Positions 55,726 to 64,000 of a stretch of 64,000 bases of DNA are shown here, one piece after another. The position numbers and the translations under genes are program-made. The stretch is taken from NCBI GenBank assembly GCA_026214975.1, contig CM047806.1:101758239-101822238 (forward strand), given 5' to 3'. The notes below the pieces were generated by a model that saw only the letters and a program-made list of their open reading frames with translations, was not told where the DNA came from and did not search any database. This DNA comes from Gentiana macrophylla. Lineage: Eukaryota > Streptophyta > Magnoliopsida > Gentianales > Gentianaceae. Every line of letters starts with the position of its first letter. Within the stretch, counting starts at the first letter, position 1.

Positions 55726-56525
55726 TAACACCCGAACCGAGCTCGAGCTCAATAGGGAGTGACCGGACGGGCGGCGGCGGCGCGCGCGCGTGTGGAAATA
55801 TCTAAGTCCTCCCTCCTGCACAAAAGTGTCTTGCCCCTTGGGGCACATTTATAAGAGCATACACTAAGCCCTTATATATGGAGCTCAAGTCTCCCATCTT
55901 TCCAATGTGGGATATTGAGTTGAGGTACTCCCTTCAACTCTTATCTCCAACGCATTTTCAACCAACTTTAGGCATTAATTTCTCATTTACCCGATATCCG
56001 AATCGAGTGATTCTAAAGCCAAACATTATCTACTCCGTGAGTAGAATATTTAGACGTAATAAGCTCCCGGTGAATCTCACCGGAGCGTATCCGAAATTCG
56101 CGCTAAAGTTGACCATTTTAACCCCATTTCATGGGATATCTCCAACACATCACTGTCCCACTTCCTACGCAACTACTTCAAAATCCTACTCTACTCGGCC
56201 CTCCTGCTCATTCCTCTACCCCAAACGTCTGAAGCAACACTGCCCTTACCATTGCTCTATTCGGCGAGTTACTCTGCTTCACTGGCGTCCAGTTCTGACC
56301 TTTACTCTTGTATTTCAATAGAACGAACCAAAGTGGATCTCGTTAAAAGAAAATATAATTTTAAATTCCGTTGCGATTATCTCGTTATTTCCTTGTTGTA
56401 TCAGAGCAACCTTTGATTTGACTATTGGAATAAAATTGTTTAATTCGATCGTCACGATTACTGGAAGAGTTTCAATTTTATTTTACTGCTTTAAATCTGA
56501 TGATTTAATACTGCTTCGTTCGCAT
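55726..56525. other. Unassigned stretch with LTR-like features
   Basis: GC-rich segment (GGCGGCGGCGGCGCGCGCG near 55769-55788). The minus strand shows ATATCCCACATTGG followed by CCATATATAAGGGC, a promoter-like arrangement seen in several plant LTRs. On the plus strand TGTATCAGAGCAACC at about 56397-56411 resembles a PBS. The signals point in opposite directions and no LTR pair is visible, so I do not assign an element. Confidence 0.35.
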
Positions 56526-56760
56526 CACTGGCGGATCCAGCATACCCAAGGGGGGTCACGTGACCCCACTCAATTTCTATAAAAAAAGAAAAAGAAAATT
56601 TAGTATTAAAACTATGTAGTTTTGTTGTTAAAAAGTGTCATTTTGTCGATAAAAATTAATGTTTTAGATTTCGGTGACCCCACTGGAATTATTTTTGGAT
56701 AAAAGATGTAGTTTTAGACTACGATAACACCACTGAAATATATTTCTGGATCCGCCACTG
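56526..56760. mobile_element. hAT-type MITE with 8-bp target duplication
   Basis: 235 bp. The left end CACTGGCGGATCCAG and the right end CTGGATCCGCCACTG are inverted repeats with one mismatch; CAGTGGCGGA is a usual plant hAT terminus. Flanks are GTTCGCAT (56518-56525) and ATTCGCAT (56761-56768), a 7/8 match of hAT length. The interior repeats GTGACCCCACT and a related GTGACCCCACTGG. It has no coding capacity. Confidence 0.9.
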
Positions 56761-56768
56761 ATTCGCAT

Positions 56769-57665
56769 CACGTAATGGCGGCAATAATTTTCGTAAACAA
56801 TGAGGTGAAAAGTCAGCCTACTCGTTTTCGGAAATTGAAGGTAAATTGTTACCTTAAGATTTTTGTTGGTACATGTGATTGTAAAGTTTTAGTTTACAAT
56901 TCATTAGGCACGTAAAATAATATGGCGGAAGATGAGAAACGTAAGACGGCGAATGTTATGCGTGTGTTCATAGATTGATCCTGCTGGAGGAGTAGGCCAG
57001 GAGTAGCAACAACAGGTCCAGTCGGTGTCGGTAATAAAGCTTCAATGGGAAAGCATGCCGCCCAGCAACCAGTGCAGGCGGGTTTTTTTTGTTTTTTATT
57101 TTTTATTTTTTTATTTTTTTATTTTATTTTAACGAGAATTAGGGTTTATAATGGATGATAATAAATCTTACTATTTCTTTTTAAATCAGGGTATTATGGG
57201 AACAACAAATAAATTTATGTCCTTCCGACCATTTTTTTTTTTTTTTTTCCTTGTGTTTGTGTGTCATATTTACCCCATTAAATGATGGAAAATGATAAAG
57301 GCACAGAATTTACGTGGATCGGTCCCTCGAAAATTAAACTCTGTGGTTCAGAATTTTTGTGTTTTTTTTTGTTTTTTTTTTTAAAATGAAAATGTGTGGT
57401 TATAAAGTGTTATGTGGATGAGGGTGATCACAAAAATCACTCTCCTTAAATAATATATCCACTACACGTACATCTTGTAGTAGTGTTGTCTACTACTGTA
57501 CACATATTTCCATTGATTAAAGTGTCTTCTTTCAAATAAATGAATAAGATGTGTGTAGTGTATATCCACTACACATTATATGTAAGGATCTATCACCACT
57601 GAAAAATTATGTTCCGGTCCGTTTTGCTACTGTTTTACAAAAACAAAATTGTCCTTTTCCATAAT

Positions 57666-57723
<58 letters not shown>

Positions 57724-59057
57724 TTAGGGATAATGATAATAATCTGAAATATTTTAAGAATACGATAAATTACATATTTTTATAGGAGAATGACAATTAT
57801 CATGCATGCATCCCGAAAATCGATTATATCTTAAAAATGAATCCCGAAATCATTGAATTTCAATGATGAATTAGAAAATCAGTGAATTTCAATGATGAAT
57901 TTTGAAAATTAATGAATTTCGACAGTGAATTATATATATATATTTAAAGATAGTAGCCGGGAAGGAAAATGATAAGAATATGATGTTCTTCGGTCCGTTT
58001 TGCTAATTTTTTACACAAATTTTTTTTTTTTTTTCGTCTGTTTCCATAATTTTCCATATATATATTAGTATTTTTCATTATATAATTTTTTATTTACGAA
58101 GATATATAATCTTCCAATTTAACCGACTACCGTGACTCAATGTATTTGCCGGTCAATCAGTGTAGTCGTAGAAATGTTATATCATTTGATATATATTACA
58201 ATATTTTAATTATCACGATACTCAATGCAATCTTAATAAAATTTTGTGTGGGTGGACGATTTCAATAAAACAAAACAGAACGAAACGAGAAATCCACAAG
58301 ACGGCCACATAATGATATACAGAAACAATCTGGTTATTGTTTGACAACTTTTCGATATAAACGAGATGACTAACACACTTGATTTGGTTTAATTCCATGA
58401 TTATTGATCGTGGAAGCTTTGGTTAATATTAGTATCTTTTTTTGCAAGAAAGATTAATTTATTTTTTTAACCTGTATAATTAATGCTTACAATTCCAGAT
58501 TTTCTCCATATTTTATTCATAAATTTTATGTTGGACCTGGTGCAAATCGTAGTTGGTGCATCAAAACCAATAGGAATCCAACATTCTAAAATGGACATCT
58601 ACCTGTAAAAACTTTCCATCAATGTATCCCTTTGAAAGTACTGCTGACTTTGTGGTCCAAAACTTACACCTGGACCACCCTAAAATTTCATTTATTTTTT
58701 TAATTCAATCTTCATTGTTTTTCATAAAATTGAGGTGAAATAAATAACACTCACATATGATGAATTTCAACATCAATTCAAGACTGAAGTCTAAGAGCAA
58801 AATCAGAAATGAAAAAAGAAAAACAGAAATGCAAAATCAACTTGAGTGATCATTAAAATAAACTAATACAGTACACAAAGGTGTAATCATATCACTTCCG
58901 ATGATAATAAAAATAAAAAAAAAACAAAAAAAAAACAAGAAATATGACAGATGCTCTATCAATGGCCGGAATCCATGCCAGTAAACCCTTCTCCAACACG
59001 AACCATTGCATAGACGATTAAAGGGGCGCCGAAGCTTTCAACATCCTACCCTATATC
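56769..59057. other. AT-rich intergenic DNA, no gene recognised
   Basis: Contains poly-T runs (about 57086-57130 and 57232-57250), an AT microsatellite at 57670-57719 and three degenerate direct repeats with GAATTTCAATGATGAATT (57850-57930). Short frames starting at 56775 and 56922 (under 50 codons) show no domain. It is the least TE-like part of the window by eye. Confidence 0.6.
57670..57719. repeat. AT microsatellite
   Basis: About 25 copies of AT. Confidence 0.95.
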
Positions 59058-59302
59058 TGATAATTAACTTTTATGGAAGAGATAGTTTTTAGAAAAACTT
59101 GTAGATTTCATTAATAGAACAAGTATATAAATACACGTTGAAAATAACGAACCACCAGGACACTTCCTATAAAGTGGGAAACATGGATCATGACTTTAAA
59201 CTAGAAATAGCTATTCTAGTATTGAGAAAATAACATGATTGACATAGCTTTAGGTAATAATAAAACTTAATTAACATAATAATTAATTTAATTATTCTAA
59301 CA
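59058..59302 (-). repeat. 3' LTR of the minus-strand copia
   Basis: Minus strand starts TGTTAGAATAATTAAATT at 59302, after the polypurine tract AAGGGAAGGAA (59303-59313), and probably ends AGTTAATTATCA at 59058. About 245 bp, with a TATA-like GTATTTATATACTTG near 59120. The outer edge is uncertain because no partner LTR is visible. Confidence 0.65.
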
Positions 59303-59338
59303 TTCCTTCCCTTAATCGGAGTTGTCTGTTCAGATTAC

Positions 59339-60127
59339 TTAACACATTCTCAGCTTGTCTCTAAGCTTCAGAAATTGATCCATCTTCAGTCCTTTAGTCA
59401 TAATGTCTGCCAATTGATCTTCATTTCTGCAATGCAGCATCTCAATGATCCCTTCTTCACATAGATCCTTTAGAAAGTGATACTTCACATCTATGTGCTT
59501 GCTTCTGTTGTGTTAGACTGGATTCTTAGATAACTTAATGGTGGAACTGTTATCACAATATAGGATGTTTCGGTATCTTTGAACTACTCCCGAGAACTTC
59601 CAAAGATTCTTCTTAACTGATCAAGCGACTTGAGCGGTGTCTTCTTTCTTACAAACCACGCTTCATTGTGGATAGAGTGACTCTTGGTTGCTTCTTTGAT
59701 GACCAGCTGATAGCACTTGTTCCACATATAAACACAAAACCAGAAGTACTCTTCCTGTCCTCAACATCTCCTGCATAATCACCGTCTGAATATCCAGTCA
59801 GCTGAGCCTTCCGTGCTGAACCATACTTGATGCCAAGATTGATGGTTCCATTTAGGTATCTTAGGATCCTTTTCACATAGTTTAAGTGGTCTGCTGATGG
59901 TGACTCCATGTATCTTCTTGCCACACTTACAGCATGCATGATGTCAGGTCTTGTTGCTGTCAAGTATAGAAGGCACTCTATCATCTGTTTGTACAAGGTG
60001 GGATTCACCTTTCCACCTGTTCCTTCTTTGCTAAGTTTCATACCAGCTTCACAGGGTGTGGGTGCTGGGTTGTTGTCCTTCATTCCAAACCTGCTGAGTA
60101 TTACGGATACATACTTCTTTTGAGATA
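59339..60127 (-). pseudogene. Copia RT C-terminus and RNase H
   Basis: Frame from 60127: KKYVSVILSRFGMKDNNPAP, TPCEAGMKLSKEG, YLTATRPDIMHAVSVARRYM, AKRILRYL-type VKRILRYLNGTINLGIKY, then RNase H TGYSDGDYAGDVEDRKSTSG (catalytic acids visible), SAISWSSKKQPRVTLST. After a frame break near 59650 it continues to HIDVKYHFLKD, LADIMTKGLKMDQFLKLRDK and a TAA at 59339. The marks fit Tork/TNT-class copia. One or two shifts and one stop are present. Confidence 0.9.
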
Positions 60128-61907
60128 TGTTGGTCCTTTGGAAAGTCTTACACAAGTTTAGAGGGGGGTGAATAAACTTGTCCCCAAAAACCAATCTGAA
60201 AACTGAATCTTGAGCAGATTGAGTTCAGCTCAAACTTGTGTAGAGTTAAGCTAACTTAGCTGAGTATAAGTCAGTGCCGACTAATGCTGAACTGAGTTAA
60301 CCGGCAGCGGATTAAGTTAAGCCTTTAAATAAAACTTGAGTTTATTGATTTGTCTAAATATAATGCAATGTAGTGCAGACTCGGTTTCTTGTGTTTGCTG
60401 AGTGTGATTAAATGTAGTGAATACTTAGATGCAGTAAGTAAATGCGCAAAGTAAGTAAGTACATGAAACAAGAATTATAGAGGTTCTAGGTGGTGTAATC
60501 CTGCCAGTCATCTCTTCCCCTGTGATGTAGGCGGCCAAATTCACTATGTTTTTTAGGTTTACAATTACAAGACACAAAGTAAATTCTAAACACTTGATTG
60601 TCCTTCACTAATCCCTAGCTTCACAATATTCCAGCTTCAGTCTTCAACATGTAGGATTGCTGTTTGAACTAAGCTTGCTACACTGGTCCCTTAGAGGGTT
60701 GAATTGCCTCTTCACCAGCTCAACACAACCACAGTCTTCCTGACTGCACTCAACTGTCCTTCACACCTTCTTGGTGTTTCACAGTCTAAACCTTTGATAG
60801 AATCAAAGTTGAGACTTGAATCAATAACTATGATTCAATTGTGTTTCGAGCTCTGTTTTCTTCCTGACTGCACGGCTCTGTTTTCTTCAAAAGATTACTT
60901 GATCTTTCTTTGAATGCTTATGAAGATTTCTTGATCTTTCAATTAAGTGCTTAGCAGGAATTCTTTTGGTTTACTTTCCCTCTTGGTATAATCTTTCTTG
61001 ACTAGATTAATTCTTAGAATTCCGCGCTTCTTCTTATAGTAGAAGTAGTCTATTTATAGGGCTTTCTTCAACGGTTAGCTGAATTCGAATGTTTGTATTT
61101 GAATTCTTGTATCCGTTGGTGGTCTTGCTTATTCTGATGAATGTCAGTGTCCTTTCTGACAATTCTGTTCAGCCAATAAAATTGTTTGTTTTATAACGGT
61201 CAGATTTTCCTTCAGCTTTGCTTGACCTCAGCATGAAAACTTATCTTATTCTGTTTTCAGCTTTGAGAGGTTTAACTGAGTTTTTACTCTTCTTTAAGAG
61301 CTCAGTACTCCCTTTTCATCTGATTATAATTGACTTAATCAGAGTACACCATAATTCACAAAATAGCTAATATATCAATGTCCTTATGATACTTAGTCCT
61401 TCTATCAAGATCCATAAAGTCAGTTCATGCCATCACAGACTTTCCTGAATTCTAACTTTACAGTCTTGGATTTGGTCTACACAACTGAGTTTGAACCCCC
61501 AGTTCTTCGATCTTCATTAACTGAGTCTAAACCCTCGCTTCTTGATTCTAGATAAGTCAACCGAGTCTATGTCCTCAACTGAACTTACCTTCTTGATTCT
61601 TCTTCTATAATCGAGTCGATCCTCGACCTTTCATCTTTAGTTTCTATCAGTTGATTAATCTTCAGTTATGAACTCAGTTCAATAAGTCAGTTTCTTTTTT
61701 TCTCAATTCTAAACCTAGAGCTATTACAATTCTTGTCTGATATAACTTATACAAATATCAGACTCTATTAAATCCTATACATTGATTTCTAGACATCTTT
61801 TTGCTTTGCACTATAACAGCTAGTTATGACACTTCATCAATGGGGTTAAATATAATAATTAAACTAACTGTTGAATCATCATCAAAACATAAATTTTATT
61901 TCCAACA
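60128..61907 (-). repeat. 3' LTR of the second element B copy
   Basis: 1,780 bp, plus-strand text TGTTGGTCCTTTGG to TTTCCAACA. It is the reverse complement counterpart of 29591-31377. Minus-strand TATA CCCTATAAATAG near 61052. Confidence 0.9.
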
Positions 61908-61925
61908 ATTTCCCCATTTTTTGAT
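61908..61925 (-). other. Polypurine tract of the second element B copy
   Basis: Minus strand CAAAAAATGGGGAAATT next to the LTR. The G-run is interrupted by one T compared with element B. Confidence 0.8.
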
Positions 61926-62060
61926 GATGTCAATACCCTCATTAAAAGCAATGCAAAAAGATAAGGACAAAACAAAGTAAAGAACACGAAGAACTGATAA
62001 ACTGAGATTCTATTGATGACTGAGTTACAGAGTATTAAAATACAAATACATGAAATGAAA

Positions 62061-64000
62061 TTAAGTTACAACTTCTTTTCCAGTTCATTTATCAGCTTCG
62101 CTTATCTTGTTGTCAAAAATTTCAGCAACTTCTCTCATAGCAATGTTGGTTGCTGCTCTCGATTCCATGGATGTTTGCCCATATGTTCCATGAATCTGTC
62201 ATATTGTGCTTGCCGAAAAATTTGCTTTTGAATAGTACGACAAAAACGAAAACAGCTCTCCTCAATATTTCACTTGTGGCTATCTTCAGTAAATTCATAA
62301 CAAACTCAAATTTAGTCTTTTCAATTTGATCTGAGACCTTATCTAGAGTACCATCTCTTTCCCATTTACTGAGTTTGTTCCAATAGTGCAAGAGAATCTT
62401 TTGCATGTTCAGAAATGTCTCTAAGGCTTGTTCCCTTGATACTCCTTCTTGAGCAGGTAGACCTTTGAAAACATTATACATTTGAGAGTCTAGAGCGAGT
62501 CTTTTGTCAGTTGGCTCTAAGAACTTTGCAATTAGTTCCATCTCTTCATCAGTTAACTCACCTCTAGCTTTCTTCAGTTCAGTCAATTTCTCATCAATAC
62601 ATCCAAGAACTTAAGGCATGTCAACTGCATTGACTTTTAGCATGTCCAAACTTTCCCGCTTATTGACATCATCTTTGTTGATCAAGCTCCTGATGTAAGA
62701 GTTCAGGTGCTGCTGGTTTGATGCCAATATGGTTTGAGCTACAACTGAGTCTTTCATCGCATTCTCCAGTAAAATCAGTATATCAACCATATTGTTGAGA
62801 ACGCCTTCCCATCTTTCTTGAGTCTCAGTTTTTCTTGCCTCAGATTCAATGGTTGTTTTTCTGATGGCGATTAGAGTATCATGACAATCCTCCTTGACTC
62901 TAATTAGCTTCTTTTCCATGTTGTTTCTTTCAGTTCTGCTTTCTTCCATTGACTTTAATACTTTCCTGAATACACTTAAATCATTTTTCTGAATTCTCAC
63001 AAGCTCATTGAGGTTGAATCAGATAGTATCAGCTTGTGTAGGTACTTTTTAGTTCAGTTTTCTTTTCTCCAGTTAAAATTTTCTCAGCTCCAAGTGTTTT
63101 GATCTCTTCAGTCTAAGATTTGCTCACAAAATTCTCAGATGTCTCTAATTCTTTGAGTGGAGAGGAGGCAACATGTTTTAGCCTATCTTTGAAGTTCTCA
63201 GTCTTTTCTCTTTCATCTTCTGAAACAGCCTCTCTTGCAGGTGATTTAACAACATCAGCTAATGCTATTTTTAGAACATTTTTATCAGTTGGAGACTGAT
63301 ATCTTTCCTTCTCTTGATTTTCAGATTTTCTATCTGATTAGTTTCAGTTTCTTCACTTTCATCTGAACTTCCTTCAGATGATCCTTCTTCGACAACATTC
63401 TTTGCTTCTTCTTTTTCTTGTAGTAAGGCGAGAATCCCTTTCTGTAAATCAGGATCTCCCTGAGAATCATCATCATCATCAGTATCATCTTTCTTTGCCC
63501 TTGATTCTCCCTTTTTGGTATATCTTTCTCAATATCTGTTTCTTACGAGTTAGTATCCAGTACTTAGAAATTCTTCAGATCTAAACAGTTGCGATAGATG
63601 AGTGATATCAAAAAGATCAAAAACCCATTGTTCAGTTCTTTCCATTTCCGCAAGTTGACCTCTTTGGTTTGGAATGGAGCTGAACTTCCAGTACTGATAA
63701 TGATCAAGTCTACTACAGTCAGCTTTGATCAGTTTTTCAATATTGACACTTGGATCAAGTTGGTTTAAAATATCTTCAGTTTCTCTAGGAATCTCCACAC
63801 TTGATTCAGCTAGAGGCTCAACTTGTCCTAAAACATTCTCAGCTGCAGATCTTTGAGCTTCAGTTTTGCTGGCTTCTCCCTCAGCAACAACTGGGATGAT
63901 TGATGATTCAGTAAGAACAACTTCTGGAACTGAGGCAGCTTGTTCCGTTTCTAGTTTTTCTTCAGCTACAACTTCTTCTGGTAGAGAATCTGACATGGTG
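62061..64000 (-). pseudogene. Third ORF of the second element B copy, partial
   Basis: Collinear with 34640-36505 of element B. 63996-63550: acidic/serine-rich part, NIEKLIKADCSRLDHYQYWK, FDLFDITHLSQLFRSEEFLS. 63540-63010: decayed acidic part. 63000-62611: helical part with LASNQQHLNSYIRSLINKDD. 62586-62122: ELTDEEMELIAKFLEPTDKR, GVSREQALETFLNMQKILLH, MTDSWNIWANIHGIES, then in another frame NIAMREVAEIF to a TAA at 62061. This copy is less broken than the one in element B, especially in the last 150 codons. No membrane segment is convincing; one hydrophobic run (AVFVFVVLF) is short and lies where element B has a different frame. Confidence 0.8.

Larger units (their letters stand above)
59058..60127 (-). 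mobile_element. Ty1/copia retrotransposon, 3' end
   Basis: Minus-strand remnant with the end of RT, RNase H, a polypurine tract and a short 3' LTR. The 5' side is cut at 60127 by insertion of the second element B copy: the LTR starts within codons for FISQKKYVS-type residues. Confidence 0.85.
60128..64000 (-). mobile_element. Second copy of the element B family, 3' part
   Basis: Minus-strand element running off the right edge: 3' LTR (60128-61907), polypurine tract and about 2 kb of third-ORF DNA matching element B. It is inserted in a copia RT. The five bases outside the LTR are AGATA; the other end is beyond the window. Confidence 0.9.

Noticed and set aside
55729..56411. A possible extra LTR with TCCCACATTGG, TATA and a PBS-like site
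   Set aside because: Promoter-like motifs read on the minus strand and the PBS-like site on the plus strand; no LTR ends or duplications could be paired.
56775..57000. Small frames starting MAAIIFVNNE and MAEDEKRKT as possible gene starts
   Set aside because: Under 50 codons, no downstream continuation and no recognised domain.

Overview
This is nuclear DNA from a flowering plant, most likely a eudicot, and almost all of it is transposable elements. The evidence is the set of families present: Athila/Tat-type and chromovirus-type Ty3/gypsy, SIRE/Maximus-type and smaller Ty1/copia elements, an L1-type LINE, TRIMs, and MITEs of the mariner (Emigrant-like), Mutator and hAT types. The primer-binding sites match plant tRNA-Asp and initiator tRNA-Met, and there are many AT microsatellites. 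I found no convincing host protein gene, tRNA, rRNA or CRISPR array. One 100-N assembly gap lies at 21059-21158. The species cannot be named from this sequence.

Layout. (1) 1-5145: 5' part of a minus-strand Athila/Tat element (LTR, tRNA-Asp PBS, broken gag, start of protease), inserted in a minus-strand chromovirus integrase (5146-6311). (2) 6312-8983: low-coding DNA with three MITEs (6556-6729, 7099-7248, 8482-8636), a possible copia LTR and a poly(A) tract. (3) 8984-20420: a four-layer nest. An old LINE reverse transcriptase (9499-10019, continuing at 20222-20420) was hit by a complete minus-strand TRIM (8984-9498, TSD GATAA) and by a plus-strand tandem TRIM array (10020-10167 plus 18834-20221). 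The first TRIM LTR of the array contains a coding-poor minus-strand LTR element (10168-18833). The 3' LTR of that element contains a solo LTR (11673-13155, TSD TCATG). (4) 20421-21158: low-complexity DNA and a 17-bp minisatellite running into the gap.

(5) 21159-25660: 3' half of a plus-strand Athila element. (6) 25661-51859: one minus-strand SIRE-type copia (called D here), cut into pieces by later insertions: the Athila above, a solo LTR of D's own family (27104-28805, TSD AAGCA), a pol-less SIRE derivative (called B, 29591-38433, TSD CTTCT) and a full-length SIRE element with gag, pol and a third ORF (called C, 38612-49603, TSD CTTCC). The D reading frame can be followed across each insertion. 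(7) 51860-56525: 3' end and LTR of a plus-strand Athila-like element, then the gag and 5' LTR of a minus-strand copia, then a plus-strand copia integrase fragment. (8) 56526-59057: a hAT MITE (56526-56760) and AT-rich DNA with nothing recognised. (9) 59058-64000: 3' end of a minus-strand copia, interrupted by a second minus-strand copy of the B family (60128 to the window end).

How the parts relate. The elements are parasites nested in parasites, so relative age can be read from who interrupts whom. Elements B, C and D share LTR termini, PBS context and polypurine tract context, which fits B (no pol) having moved using proteins of a C- or D-like partner. Nearly every reading frame is broken. 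Many breaks lie at CTG, CAG or CCG triplets, and copies of one family disagree at the same triplets, so part of the damage may be base-calling error at CHG-methylated sites and not real mutation. The features most worth following up are a possibly covarying hairpin downstream of the TRIM PBS, a palindrome-array-then-TATA layout in four LTR families, and a stem-loop just 5' of each Athila-type polypurine tract.
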